Assembly (NCBI GenBank): GCA_030411725.1 | Contig: MU839834.1 | Coordinates: 1,240,001-1,304,000, forward strand | Reading direction: 5' to 3' | Source of the DNA: Echria macrotheca | Taxonomy: Eukaryota; Ascomycota; Sordariomycetes; Sordariales; Schizotheciaceae | Length of the DNA: 64,000 nucleotides | Translations under genes and position numbers: made by a program | The notes under the pieces: model-generated | Databases searched by the model: none | What the model saw: only the letters and a program-made list of their open reading frames with translations | Told to the model about the DNA's origin: nothing | Part shown: piece after piece, positions 31,366 through 45,576 of the stretch | Numbering within the stretch: the first letter of the stretch is position 1 | How the letters are laid out: each line of letters opens with the position of its first letter

Positions 31366-34300
31366 TTTTCCTCTACCGGGTATCGTGTTTGCTGTGTGTG
31401 AGGGCCGGCAAGCAGGCACAGCGGCGTGCCTGTGACTTGCAACGCGGGCTCAAGGGCGACGAGGGAGAGTGAGCCGAGCCAGGTGAAGGTAGCCGGTGTC
31501 TGACCTTATAACCCAAAGCCGCAACAACAACAACAGCAACAACGGGATCGAGGAGAAGGAGCAGCAGCGTTGAGGGCAGAAGGATGGGACGAAGGCTCAC
31601 CCGTGTGGATGGAAATCCCAACTATATCACCATCGATGGGCAGTGAGTCGAGGTGGGTCTGCCTTATGTTTTGAACTGAGTCCCTGGACGAGCAAAGCTT
31701 CTATAGGGAACGCCATGTCCAAAGGGGGCCCTGGTCCCTGGCCACGTCCCTTGCTCTCGGCAGCGTCCTGCTGGGGGAGGGGCAGGGGGGGCAGGGGGGT
31801 AGGGGGGTAGAGGGTGTGGAGGTTGAGGAAGGGAAGAAGGGGGGGGGTTCCCCCAACTGCATCGATGTACTGTACGTACCGTACCCCCCCTCTGCCACTG
31901 TTCTGCAGGCTAGCCGCCGAAGACACCCTGCGACCCTGCTTCAACGGTGTGTTCATGGGTCGCCACAGCCATTCGGGTCTTGTGGGCCATCTGCAGTACA
32001 GCACGCCAGGACGGGCGTGGCGTAGAGTAGAGAAGCTGTCTCTTGGTCTGGTTCTCTTGGCTGTGGATATCGCAGCAATAGGCCTCTCCCCTCGGGCCAG
32101 AGAGGGCAGACTCGTTGATGCTTTGCCCGCCAGAGTTCATCATCAGGGGATGCAGGATTTTGGCGCTAGATTTGCAGTGCCCTCGGGAGCGGCCGCTAGA
32201 TGGAGGCACTCTGTGAAGAATAGGCATGTCGCGGGGCGGTGCCAGAGAGCGTGTAAATGACAGTTCCTGATACGCAAGGATGGCACGGCCTCGATGCCCT
32301 ACACATCGAGACGAATTGATCGCCCTGTCTCGACGGCCGCCGTACCAGCTGCCTAGCAGCACGGCTTGTCGACCTGCTTCCAGCTTCGCAGTGGTCGCGC
32401 CAGCGAGAGGCAGCTCACCGCGTCATTTCAGCCATGAGCAGCCGGGAAATGGCGAGCGAGATGAGAAAAATACCACCTATCCAGACCTTTGTGGGCGGGT
32501 GATGAGAGCGGACAGCAGCGGGATCTGCGCATATCTGCGCTCTGGGGTCGCGGCACACACACCACCCCCCATGGGAAGTCGGAACATGGGCCTCACACCG
32601 CGAAGCTGCTTTTCTCCGGGGTACCAAAGGCCGCAAACGGGCTGGCTGTTTTGGCTTGGCTTGAGACCAGCAAAAGAACCGTCGAGATGGCAATAAGACA
32701 CGACGCGAACCTGGTATTCCCGCATTGCAAGGGGAAAAAAAAGGGACGGCAGGCGTTCGATTCAGCAAGCAGAAGCAGCAGGCTGCAAGTCTGCCAGTAA
32801 TTTTGTAATTTGTCATGTATGGACAGGGACAGGAAGTGTTGCATGGTGGAATTTACTAGAGAAAAGATGCGCTGCTTGGGAGGGGACCGGGGAGGAGAGC
32901 CGATCCAGGTTCGGGAGCACGGGCGAGGAAGCAGCGTCTCCAGCAAGAAAGAGTTCGCAGGTTGTCAATGTCACTTTCCTCGCCCGGCGGGGAGAGCAAG
33001 GGCTGGGCGAGGGCACTTGGTACAGGGGACTTGGAGCCTCGGGTGTGCGCTGGGTCGGGGAAGGATCGAGGCGGGTGGGGCTCGCTGCAGAGGCGTCTTG
33101 GCAGGCTCGAGAGAAAGATGTGGGCCGAGGCCAGCAGGGGTTTCTGCGGGCGGGGGTCGAGACATCTGGGCAGGTACCACCCGGGGACAAGCAGCATCCG
33201 GACAGTCGAGGTACTTGTACTCTACCCTAACAAATTGGCAACTGACAACCAGCGGCCCCCTCAGGGCGCCGTGACCTGTGTGCGGGACATGCAGGTGAAG
33301 AGTTCGGGAGGTTAGCCTCGTCCACGCCACACCCAGTATCTGGGCAGTTGGAGCGGCCAGATAGCCGCCGGTTGGTTCCAGACGAGCTGCTGCTGGTGGA
33401 ATAGACGCTGGCCCAGCAGTGATCTATGCCTCTCTGGGACTGCGAGCCGGTCTGGCAAGCAGGTGGGAAACAAGAAAGCGCGCACGCAAACACTCGTCAG
33501 TGGCGGCCAAGCGGGTGAAGCACTGCTTGTGTCACGTCGCCGGAGCTACTACTCTACGCTGCGGAGAGGGAGGTATCGCATCTCCAATCGGTACGGCAGT
33601 AACCCCGAACAGACCGAGCCCGGAAAAGATGCGCTGTTGGCAACGCACAGCTCGGGAATTTCAGGGGCCCGAATGACGACAGGATGGTCGAGACAGCGCC
33701 GTTAGCCAGGGCTTCATGCCATGTGCTTGATTCTAAAATGCTGAGGGGCTTGCGAAGCCTCAACGAAGTTTTGATAGAGACGAGAAAGTCGAGGCACAGG
33801 TCACGGGGATACGAATGGCGGCCGTCATCGGCCCCCAACAAGCGGGTGCGTAGCGTATTAGAGCTTGTGGCCATGAATGAGCGTGAACTGCCGGGCCAGG
33901 TGTGGGAAAAGGTTATCGATCAGAACAGCCCTACCGATCCGGCTCGGTGCGTTGTCAGCCACCGCCTGATTTGACCTGCCACATTCCCTCGACGGCACGG
34001 GAATGCACGAAACCCGTGCCCATTCGTCCTCGACGTCACCTTGGCTGGCCAGGCAGACGTTTAGAAAGCACAACCCGATACTAGCGCGACTGGTGACCGC
34101 TTCGTGAGGCATAGGATACCAGCAAGCTCCGGTTCACGACCCAACGTAGGAAGCATCGCCATTCCCCTCGCCCTGGCCTGGCCGGAAGCTGGCGAGACAC
34201 TGCCACGGCCCGCCAAGTTGGAAACATTGAGACGACGCCCAGTGGCTACTCCACTGGTCGCTGGTCACCGGCCAACAGACCGGCAGCCATCTAGGCCGCA

Positions 34301-37300
34301 ACTAAAGAGCATCTTGTCACCGGTGAACAGGGCCGGATGGATGATGTAACGTGTTTGGCATGACTGTGGTACAATACCTTAGTTGTCAGGTCGACATTGG
34401 GAAAGTGGTTTCCGGGAACTGCGGACGCCAATGGTCGGAAATCTCCTGGGTCGTAATTACGCGTTTCCGCCGGGCCGCATTCTTTCTGTTCAACGTCAGA
34501 GGAATATGGTAGCACCCACACATTGGCATACTAGTGATACTACTGAGCTGGTAGTGGTGAGGCGTGCCGCCGCTGGATGGGGGGGTGCGTCATGTCATGC
34601 GGCCTGCTGGGCCGACCTCGCTTGTTTCGAGCAACAGCGGGGCCGGCTAGGCGAGGCGTACCAATGACAATCCGTCTTCTGGAAAGAGAAAGAGGCCATC
34701 ATCGTATGTTGTGCTTGCTTGTCCCCTCGACAGCTTTTGGCAGGCTGCGTTTTTGGCGGTCCACTTGGTGGTTAGGAAGCAGCCGCCATTTGCTAGATGC
34801 ACAGCCTGGAAGTAATAAGGTATGGAGCTGCTGTCGCATGCGCGGCAAATGCAGTGATGCAAGTCGACGGCCTGTCGTTCTCAATCGTGACCACCAACTA
34901 GCCTCTCCCACTAATTATCCACTGCCAGCCCAACTCAAACAACAATTATCCAAAATTTGGTCGCGAATCTTGCTTCCGGTTCAAGCGTAGTGTTCGTCGT
35001 GATTAATCCTCCGTCATCTGCGTCGTTTCATGCTCTTGTTCTTGCGCCCCGACCGAATACAGCATTCCAGCCAATTGCAGCATAGAGAAGCATCCCCAAG
35101 ATGGGACAGTACTTGATGAAACAGTGTCGCTAGAACGAGGCGCAGGAACGTGGGTGACGGTTCCTGGTGGGGAGCGCTGGAGGAGGGGTCGCATCTCCAT
35201 GTCACTGGCTGGCCTGCGGGTGGGCGCGCTTGTGGGTTTCAGTGGGCCGGAAATTAAGCAGACAGGCAGAGCAAGACAAGCCACTGTCCAATCAGCAATG
35301 CTACCGTTGCGTTGGATCGCGCTAGACCTAACCCGGTGTCGATCTGCCTTGGCGGTCAAGATAGTGGGTGACCTGGGCTGCTCTGCCACGGGCCCGTGGT
35401 GGCCTGTAGTTCTTGGTCGCTGGCTAACAGGGCGGCGGGGTTGGGTTGCGGGTCGCAAGGATTTGCCGCCCATCGCGCGCCTAATGTCGACGGCGATTGG
35501 CCCCAAAGGCGATGAGCTGCATTGTGCGCAACCAACAAACAGCGCTTGACTCGTTTAGCGACCAACTGCAGTGGTGAGGCAGAAATCGAGGGACGGATGG
35601 GACGGATGGGACGGGAGAGGCTTGAGAAAACGGAAGAACCGGATTTTTTCGCTTCGGCATCGCAAATGTTCCTTGACATGCGAGCCGAATCCGGACAGCA
35701 GGTCTGGCGGCCGGGATTCGGTCTGCTCAATCCCGTTCCCGGCGTTGAGCGGGGCAAGATTTCCCCGGGGATTGGCGGTCGGACAAGGCCGGGCATCTCG
35801 GCGTGGGGCAATTGGGCAGCACAGCTAACCCTGAAAAATGGCCGGGGACTTTGACTTGCGAAATCGTCCCCCAGCCGGCCAAACCCCGAGTCAGATGCGA
35901 TATGCAACAACATGCCCAGCGTTGCTATGACTGGTGATTCTTCTGGCGTGTTCCCAATCTTCATGTGGAGACGCGCATCCAGCGGTATCGTGGCAACACG
36001 CCTGGGAAGGGACACTAGTGTAACTGGTGCTCCGCGTGGCTCGACAAGAGGCGATGCGTTGACGACTATGTCGGCCTAGGTTTCCGTATTGGTAATCTGG
36101 CAACTCGACCCTCCCGAATAGGAGGACTTTCTGATCCAATACGGGTACTTTTGCTTCCGGCAGACGCTCAGGTTGATGGGCATCAGCCACACAGCCCAAT
36201 GAACCCCACCCCGGGTCCCCCTCCCAAAATGCGAGGATCTTGCAGGCGATCTGAGCTGTGGAAATCGCGGTGCCTGATAGGGCCAGGTCAGACAGTCTCC
36301 GCTCCAGCCCAGCGTCTGACAGGTCGACGGGGAATTGGCGCGTCTTGGAACCGTGCATTAGGGCTCCCGTAGCGTGCCTCGGCTGCGATGCCGTCGTCCA
36401 GTGCCAATCCGCCGCGTTGGACGCTGCCGAGACGTCGATTGCCTGCTGCACGTCGGCTAACACTAACACGCGGCTCCGGCCCCCAAATTTCCACCGTGGC
36501 CCGTGGAAAGTCGCCCAGCTTCCTTCGCCGTACCCAGCACCACGACTGCGTGCGACGGGGAGAGACTTTATTCTGCTGCCTGGAGCAGATAACTAGGTAT
36601 GCGGGATTGGCCCGGGTTCTGGACGGCGTTTAACCACCCACAGCGCTCATCAGCAGCCGGCTCCCGTGTGCCGCCAGTGTGCCAACAGTCCGCTTCCCCA
36701 GCCCGCCGGGCCCCCCATCGAGAAACATCAGCTGCCGGCGCGCTGTCCGCTGGGATGCCATCCATGCTGTGCGACCGAACAGCGGCGAGTCGCGCCTTAC
36801 CTGGCCAGCTGGATTTCGAGTCCGACCCTGAGCCGGCGGTGAGACAGGCACGGGTTCGGCACGTCTTGTGCGGCGGAACTCCGCTAACCTAAACTCGTAT
36901 TTCGTCATTTCAAGGTGTTTCTTCTCGCCAAAGCCCGGTCGCTCGCACTTCGCGTTGCCAAACCTGTAGGGCTGTAGGGCGTCAAATCGTGCTTGCCCCT
37001 TATTTGCGGCAATCACGGGGAAGGGTCTTTTGTTATCCGTGGCCGTGGCTGGGCTGTGGTCGATCGGCCCCGCTGGCAGGATCCCATATCTCAGCAAATA
37101 TGGAAGTGTCGGCCGCCCTCCCCTTTCCCAATCGAGACAGCCTCGTCGAATCGAAATCCGCGCCCGACCACTGCGGGCTCGCGCCTCTTTCTTCGCCTCC
37201 CGCATCTTCACGTCGACACCTCCTTGTTCTTCATGCCCTACCGTCTGCGGGGAAAGATTGGATGGCAGGGAGCCAAAAGGGAGACAACAACTCTGCGGCG

Positions 37301-40300
37301 TCCGAGAGCCATTATTGGACACGGAGTCGTCGTCCAGCATCTCCTGGGTAGTTCGGCATCAAGCAGGAATTGGTCCACATCTCGATGAACCTGCCACCTC
37401 GCCACTTGCCCGTCTCGTGTCGGTAGGCGCATGGCAACGGCCTTCGCTGAACCTGGGTCCTGGGGTTTGCCTAGCTTTCGATATTCTGCTGGGCTCTGGG
37501 CAGCATGGACGGATGTTCACAGCGGCCTCAACTACTGGACATCAACACAATGATCTGATGAGGTTCTGGGGACAATCATAACTACCTAGTACCAAGTCCG
37601 GAGCAGCAACGAACGCTTATCTCCGAACCCGAAGAAGCAGTACCGTTGTGTTTCTATTTGTCGTCTGAGGGGGTGCCGTGTCACCCAACGGAGCGCGACT
37701 GTCATCGCGACATCTGTGGCCGTGCGGCACTGCAGCCCTGTGGCAAGATCGGATTTTGGCCTGAGGCGATTCCTCTCCGTCCGGATCATCCTGGCCGTTT
37801 GTGAAGCGTCCCAACGGCAGGTACTCAAAAGTCCACCATGGTGTGGCTAGAGAAGGCCGGCAGCAGAGGGCTGTTACGTCGAGCTAAATTCGCTGGACTT
37901 ACACCCGGTTTCCGGCTTGTTGTTTATGCTCTCTGCTCTACCGTCTCGTCACCGGCCGACACTGGAGTAGAGCGACAAAGGGCGAAGGTTGAAAATGTGG
38001 CTCGCTCTGTCATCCAAGGGGCCAAGGGCTCGTGATTTGAGTACCACGTGCTTGTGTCTCCGTGCGAGGCAAGCTTGGCTCGCTCCGGGAACACTGGCTG
38101 GGATGCGCAACGGTTGCTCAGAGATCTGCCCTCCTTTCATGCCTTTTCTGCCGGCCCCAGTGTGGACCCTCTTTCCCCTTCACCCGGAAGTGAGTTTGAA
38201 AACAGCGTCGGTCTGATCTGGGCCGCAGGCGCCGTCTACGGCGTCTGGGAAATATCTGAAGGGATCGGGAAGTGAGTTTCTGCCGCGCAGGGACGAGAAG
38301 GACCCAGAAGGACACTCTGAGGGCACGTTCCGAAGAGTATTCTTTGCTCAATGTCCAGCGCGATGCAAGGGAAACCCGGGCCTGGCGACGTGATGTGGCT
38401 GGCGCGCGGCGAATCGGACCTGTCTCCTTCGCACGCTCGCGGGTATGGCTTCTCAGGTCAAGATGCCACACCCCTCGGCCCGCTTGCCACGGACTGTATG
38501 GAGCTAGCACTTGCCAGCAGATAGTTACGCCATGGTTAGATTGCGTCCCTGCCTCTGCCGCAGATGCCATGGATGCGCATTATTAGCATTTCCGCCAGGG
38601 CTCTCCGCGGGGTCGTCGACAGAAACCCCTGCGTGTGACATTCTGGCCAGCTGGGACGATGTTCTCGAAACCTGTCGTTCAGCGGCGCGGACGAGGCAGA
38701 AAGGAAGGACCAGTATACCATGCTTGCATACCTAGGTAGCTTACACAAGATATCCCGGGAGAACTTGAAAAACAAAAGGATGAAAGCGTGTTAACTCGGC
38801 TGTCGAGCCGTCGATCCGAAATGCGTGTCGCTGCCCCATCTCGAGGTCAAGAGTCTTGGGAGGTGGGTTTGTCGGAGTAGGTAGCTGACGTCTGACCGCG
38901 CCTTCCCTCGCGGAAGCGGCGCATGTCTCCAGTCCTCTCTGCACCATTCCCAGTGCGACCCCCTGAGTCTCTCTCCCATTGTGAGGTGGGATGAAATGAC
39001 ACCTACAGTACATACACGTGTAGGTATGCTCGCGGCTCATTCTTGACGCTGGGGATGGAAGGCTAGGGATTGGCGGGCGTATTATCGAGGCATGACAAAT
39101 AGCTGCTGCGGCCATGTCACTCATCTGCCCCTCATCGAGTACAAAGTACAATACTCGTTCCTAGTGTCGATTTTTGCGCCCTGACTGTGCACCTTGCTCC
39201 GACATCCATGTTCGACGCCCGGCACCTGCCGTCTACAGTCATCACGTCATTCCCGCTCGATTCGACAGGAAATGAGAAGAACAAAACACACGAGCGCGGC
39301 CGGACCCCACGGGCATCGTGCCTCAGTCTCGTCCGGAACGCGTGTTTTGGGGGTAAGCAAGTTGCACTCATAACTAATGCGTGTATAATACCCAACACCG
39401 GCATGCTTGCGAAGTGCGGGTGTCTAGACGCATGGGACGCGCCTGTTGTCTTGGTGCAGCAGGGCGTGTCATGGACCAGTCAGACTGCCCAGCTAGACGC
39501 CTTCCCCTTCTCCCCGGCGATTGCACGCGCGCCGTTATTAATCCCTCCCAACAGACTGGAGGAAACAGGCTTCCGGAACCATGGGAGCGAAAGACGCTTG
39601 TTGGAACTGACGCGGGGCCGGGTCAAGTCGGCCTGCCGGGGTTCGGACCAAGGTCGACATGTGGGACAGGCAAATAAAGCTCTGATGAGAACCAAGATGG
39701 CACCCAGAAGGGACGAGGGTGTCCAGAAAAAAGCGCCCATTGACTTGGGTTTAGAGGGGGGTTTCAGAAGGCGACTACCTGACGTTCAAGGCAAGGCACT
39801 TTTGAGATGCGCGCGCACACCACACAGACGCGAGTGGGATGTCGGGAAGGAAGGCACACCCAGCCGCGGGCCCTCCTGAATAGGAAGGGCGGTCTGGCCG
39901 TTTCGCCTTGATCAACATGCGCGACGAATAAAAAAATGCGAACCTTGGTGCTCCCATTCCGCTCTCTTTCTGGCGCCTCCACGAAGCAAAAATGCGATCT
40001 GGTGGATCGGGGCCGAAAGCGGCCGACCCGGCCGGCCAGCCGGGTTCTTTCCGGTCTGCCTTACACGGCAACACCACCAGGTCATCCCACCTCCCAGCGG
40101 GCGAGGTCGCACGCTGGATCCTTCAATAGGGAGGTGGATTCTTGGGATGGGGACTGAGGTTACATTCGGCGACACTTGTCTTGTCCACGTCGTCGCTCCA
40201 GGACGGCGTGCAGCAATGCATCACGTGTCTTTTGGCGTCCATCAGCAGGATAATCCGGAGGTAAGGTTCTTTCTTCCAGATATCACAGTGGGGGGTAGAT

Positions 40301-43264
40301 GCCGGCCGGTATTCTCGCAGGAGCTAGCTCCCAGGTTTCGTTTTTGACGAAGCACACAGCCACTGGTAGATTCCGAGGGCAAGGAATGGGGGTGAGAAGG
40401 AACAACGTCTCGTTTAACTACTATCTTCAGCGGCTGTCGGCAGACGAGCCGGGATCGCATCAGTCACTTGGGTGTGTGAAACCCCAAGAGCAGTGCTGCT
40501 GACAGACCGAGCGGACGACGGCGGCAGAGGGTGGCACACAGGCGCACCTCGTTGCCAGAGACACGGGCGTGGGATAGCCCTACCGATCTTCCTTGTCGAG
40601 GACACCGAATTGTTCTGGTATTGTCTCACAAGTCATAGTCTGAGAAAGGGGTGCTTGCTCATTTTAGTTTCCGGCTTACAGAATTTTACAGATTACAAGA
40701 CCGGCTAAGAAACTGTTTCAACTCGGTAACTACTCTGAACAGCGAGGTCAACAAATAGAGTAGAACATGTCAGAGCGTTGGATATCCCGCGCCCGACTGC
40801 CCGTCTGCACCGCACCGCTCCGCTCCGAGCCCTGCCGAAATTGCTTGTCTTTCGGTGCTTGTAATAACGTTAAAGCCAAGCTCGGTGGTCTCAGGTCCAA
40901 TGTCGCACGGGATTTCGGGGTTCAAAACGATGTCTCAGAATCAAACTTTAAAAACCTCCCAAAACTTAATCCTATGTACACGTACATGCACATGCACATG
41001 AGAATCTAAAAACATAAACGAGTACAAAGTATCCACAAACATCCTGAGCGGGTTTTCTTCCTTCTCTGTCTCTTCAGTGTAAGTCTAGGTATTTCGAGAC
41101 CGAGAGCGGCCGGCCGGACCCCTTCCGATCCACGGATCATACCTACTAAGGTAGGAAAGGAAGGAATCATCAACAACGAAGCATCACATTCTATCTGTAT
41201 AGACCCTGCAGGATCTTTTACTCTCTTAAATCGGTGCCTGATCGATTTGTTGCGCACACTGACAACTCACTCACCGCTTGCTTGCTTGCATCGGGCTTGC
41301 TGGCAGATAACTATCTACTTGTACCCAAAGGAGAGTAGTTTTATGTGTGTTCCTGCTAAAAAGCCACCGCCACCAGCTCACCTCCACCCATCCCGTCTGC
41401 CGCATCCGCATTCGCTTCCCCGCCGTACACACTAACTAACTAATCCGTACCACTTCCGCCGCCGCCGCCGCCGCCGCCGCCGACCCCATGCGCAGCGGCC
41501 CTGCGGCCGTCGTCCCGTGGTGTGTGGCGTTCGTCTTCGTTTTCGCTAGTTACCCGTTACCTTAAGGTGCCGAGGCAAATGTGGGGGGCCGTCCAGCCTT
41601 CCAATGCATCTCGCGGCGGGGGATCATTCCTTTGGGATTGCATTATAATCCGAGTTCATGTTTTTTTTTTGTCGTTATCCTCCGAGTTGACTGCGGAGGT
41701 ATTAGAGGTATTACGGAATAGTACGTAAGTACGGCAACGGTACGGTACATCTTTTCCCCCGGCTTTTGTTTCTCTCCGAGTCGGCTACGGAGTAATAATT
41801 TTCGGATTCTCTCAACCCCGGCCAAACAAATTGATGGATCTGTCTCGCTCGGGGTTGTGTACGGAATATGCGTCCATCTGTTCTTTTTCTGGGGCGGGGG
41901 GACTGCATCTCTAGAGATTGAGGCAGGACATGGAAAGGATGGGTAGTTAGTTAATTGTAAGCTACGTCTGTGACGTTACAATACAAGTACATCCTCAGAG
42001 TACCTAGTAGGTTACCTTGGTGGTAAGCATCCAGACTAAAAAGACAAGACAATCTTGAAGATGAGAGAGAGAAGAGACAGACATTGATGCTTGTTATCTG
42101 CCGAATATCTATTCTAACCTGTTGCGTTGCACAAAGCACACACACCCCGTGTTGAACCTCGGCTCGATTAGACTTTCGGGGGTTTTGAACAACCAGGCAA
42201 AGATCCCAACCACCAAAGATGGCTGTCTCACAATCTCAGCCCTGTGAGAAGGTTGAGAAACGGTATTCCGCCCGTCCACCACCACCAACACCAAGCCAAA
42301 ACGCCACAAAGACCCATCAGACCTTCAACTATCTGCAGCATCTCCAGGCACCACCCAAACCAAAACAACCTAGTGAACCAAACAAAAGCCACAGAAATCC
42401 AAGACCAAGATCGTGTAGGTACGTGTACTCCTTGCTGGCAAAGGTGGCTTGTCCTCTACCAACTGAATGGTCCAATCGCCCAATGTCCCCAAACAGTCTT
42501 TCGGCCCCCAATTTGTTCTTCCCTCTGCTGTCGTTCCTCCAGAGTCCGAAGCCTGCATGGCGGGCACCAGAACTCTCTGGCTTGCAGGAAGCCAAGCCAA
42601 GCCAGCAGCAGGAATTTCTTCCCCCCATAAACCGAATGTCAGAATGTGTATTCCTACAGCACGTAGGCTGCACGGGGCAGATCCGTAAAAGTTGGCTGGC
42701 TGGCTGGCGAGGGAACTTTCAGACACTTCATGGGGGAGGGGAACTTTTCAAGGACATGCAGCGGAACTTTCATCACAGCGCTCAACAAAGCTTCGATTCG
42801 CTCCCGGCTCTCGTCCGGCCCTGGTTCTTAGAGATCGGAATGCCTCTCGCCGTCGATCCTGGGGGCCTTCGGAAATCCGCCTCACTCTTTCTCGCTGTCT
42901 CTGCAAAATGCAGATCCCCATCGGCCGCTTCGTATCATTTTTCCTCCCCTATTTTGCAGGACTCCCCAGTGATGATGATACCCTTTTCGTGATCAGAAAT
43001 GACACCAGACTTTTGAGTTACCTCGCCACGCTCGCCTGACATGACCCAACCCCATGCCATGATCCTGTTCCTGACCACCAGATAACCCCCTTCATTATGT
43101 ATTTGTACCAATCCGAACGAAAGGGTATTTCGAAAAACCATGAAATAACAAAGAATAAAAAAAGAATAAACTGATCGGGTTCGATCTATACAGCCAAGAC
43201 CGTCGGGTGGTGCTGGACGCCGTCGGCCTTTGCCTGGCTGGCCTGCTCAGCGGAGGAGTGTATC
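31366..43264. other. 11.9-kb gene-free region upstream of the regulator
   Basis: It lies between the regulator start (29.4-31.4 kb gene, -) and the stop of the Leu3-like gene (-). I read both strands and found only short or antisense-overlapping ORFs (longest about 257 aa at 42219-42992 and 236 aa at 36630-37340) without domains, codon bias or splice continuations. The sequence is not AT-rich, so it is not a typical RIP-mutated transposon graveyard, and no long internal repeat is evident. It could be promoter plus a long 5' leader, non-coding RNA, or diverged genes I cannot see. Confidence 0.55.
41456..41482. repeat. (CCG)9 microsatellite
   Basis: Nine tandem CCG triplets in the gene-free region. 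Confidence 0.9.
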
Positions 43265-45576
43265 CTACGCACCCTCGATGGGCTGGCCAAACGTGTAGTT
43301 AAAGTCCAACAGGCCGTCCAGCATCCAGTGCTGGGGGTCCCACACGTCGTACGTTCCCGTCGACTCGTAGTTGAGTCCGAGCATGTTCGCCTGGCTGGCT
43401 CCGAGAGAGGCACCACTCGGCGTCAGGGCGCCGTTTGACGTGGCCAGACCCAGCGGCGCCGGAAGCGGCTGTGATGGGGGTGCCAGCGTGCTATCCAGGT
43501 GCGTCGAAGATGCTGAGGATTCATTAGCTGAATCGGGATTTGTAGGTTGCTTGAGGGCTACCAAGGTCGTTTTAGCTTGGAGCGGGTTTTCTTGGTGGGG
43601 GGACAAACTGAGAGCGAACTCACCATCGAGGGAGCCCCGACCCCTCGCCTGATATTCTTCCCTCCAGTGCCAGATGGAATCGAACACCAAACTCATGCTG
43701 TGCCGGCACCGTACTTTGAGCTGGAGGCTGTCGTCGACCGCACTGGAGCCACCATCCTCGCGCGGATACGTCTGGCCCCCGTCCATCCTAGCCCCGTTCC
43801 AGATCTGGACCATGAGCTCCGCCAGTCTCCAGTTCAGGTCGTTCTGGACTACGCTCGTCGTCCTGATAGCCCTAATGGTCCGGTGGAAGAGCTCGCGTCC
43901 CCGCTCAAAATCGATAGTCTTGGCGAAAAACGACCGCAGGAGCTTCAGCAGAGCAAATCCAGCCGCTACGAGCATTTGCTGGATGTAGTTGGTTGCGTAC
44001 GTGAGGAGATACTGGTCATGGCTATAATCCAGCGCCTCGTGGGAAATCTTATCCCCGTCCAGGATGTAATCAAGGAAGCTGGTCGTGGCACGCCAGAGAC
44101 CCATCAGATCGTCCATGTACCCGGGAGTGGCGCTCGAGTCAAAGAAGCCTGCCAGGCGTAGATGCAAACCCGCGGCCCGGAGGTGCAGGTTGACGACCTG
44201 AGACAAGTTCTGGGACAGAATCGAGGCATGCAGCTCGCCGTACTCGCGGCGGTATACACGCATGAGCATAGCACGGTGCTCATCACCAGCGACACCCCTT
44301 GGATCACTGGCGTTGCTGTACATCTCCTTGGACACTTTGTCACAGAACCGCTCGATCTGGAGCCTTGCCTCCAGCTCGGGCCCGAGCGAAAAGGGACCCT
44401 TATCGCCGGGACGGATGGCGAGCGTCCAATCATAGAGTGACGATGCCGGCTGTCCATAGCCGGTACCAATTGTCTGGGCAACAATGTTGCACACTGCCCA
44501 GGTCTTTATGCGGTCATGCAGCCCGCCTGTGTCGAGTTCTACGGGAAACCTAGAGAAATCGTTGATGTGATTGGGCCTATGGAGACCTATGCCTGTGGCC
44601 GTCTTCATCATGACGCCGCAGAGGATGTGGGTGGGGTCCGATGTCGAGGTACTTGTTGGCAGCGGCCATGTGCAGAGGAGGCATAACGCTTTGACGACGT
44701 AGTAGCTCTGGGGAACGTCTCCCACCGTGGTCCAAAGCAGCCTCGCAAGCGGACCTGATAGCTTCGTAAGATAGGTTCGGTCCTGCGCGTATCGGCGACA
44801 GGCGACGGCGACAATAGACCAATATAGTAATGGATGTTGCTGATAGTATCGGTCCGGTGTTTGTGAAGAGTCTAGGAACGGCAGGAAGGGGTGGTAGAAT
44901 GCGAAGAATTGACTGAACAACTGGCTCTCGTCATCCTCGGTGAGTTTGAAGTCCTCGAGCTCGCGGACATAACGAGGCACGGCATACGAACCACCTCGCT
45001 TAAGGTGAAGCAGGGAGGAGACGGCCTCGTCGGAACCCATCAGCGAGGGATTCCTCGTGTGGGAATACTGGCTGTTGACGACAGGGGATTGGAGTTGCGA
45101 GTGGATGGCTTCCTCGTCGTCGTCGAACAGGAACCCCTGGCTCTTGGCCGCCTGGACCTGACGGCGCAGCTTCTCAATTTCTTTCTCCATCTCGGCGTGC
45201 TTGGAGCGCTTCCCGACGCGCTTGAAGTTGGATTCGATCTTGCAGTCGAGTTTGAGCCGATTGCAGCGGGAGCAGCTCTGAAAAGGCTCTTGTACGACAT
45301 CGCATCGCAGCTGAGAGATGTGACTATTAGCAGGGGCGCAGACGCCGTGTCAATCGGCCAACCAACCTTTTGCTGCCGACACTCGTTGCAGGCGCGTTTA
45401 ACACCGGGGAGACGACGGCCCTTAGCCTCGGGGGAGCCATCATCGCGGTCGTCGTCGTGGTCATGGTCGTGATCGACTACGCTCCCGGGGCTGCTGTCCA
45501 TGATACTCCTCTTGCGCTTGGGACCGCCGTTAGAGCCAAATGCCCGCATGCTAGCGGAGAATTCGGGGCTCTCCAT
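43265..45576 (-). CDS. Zn2Cys6 transcription factor, Leu3/LeuB type
   Basis: Leu3-family factors control branched-chain amino-acid (and in moulds some nitrogen/iron) genes; the substrate here is inferred. Exon 45367-45576 ends in ACNECRQQK; a 56-nt intron follows; exon 43624-45310 resumes LRCDVV, completing the binuclear cluster Cys63, Cys66, Cys73, Cys83, Cys86, Cys93. The linker KRVGKRSKHAEMEKEIEKL runs into a coiled-coil heptad region. The middle-homology region spans roughly 150-500 (FYHPFLPFLDSS, GIGLHRPNHINDFSRFP). A third, 111-nt segment (43513-43623) has a consensus GTGAGT donor and CAG acceptor inside an open frame; spliced, the protein is 714 aa, unspliced 751 aa. The C-terminus is an acidic/aromatic motif (WMLDGLLDFNYTFG) of the kind used for activation. 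The cluster pattern A-C-x-E-C-R-Q-Q-K is the main reason for choosing Leu3/LeuB over other Zn2Cys6 groups. Confidence 0.85.

Noticed and set aside
36630..37340. 236-codon ORF on the minus strand in the gene-free region
   Set aside because: No domain, no hydrophobic core pattern, overlapped by several equally open + frames; typical of GC-rich non-coding DNA.
42219..42992. 257-codon ORF on the plus strand
   Set aside because: Low-complexity Pro/Lys/Asn start and irregular remainder with no motif; possible but unsupported.
31366..43264. RIP-mutated transposon graveyard
   Set aside because: Composition stays GC-rich and no transposase, reverse-transcriptase or long-terminal-repeat remnant was recognised.
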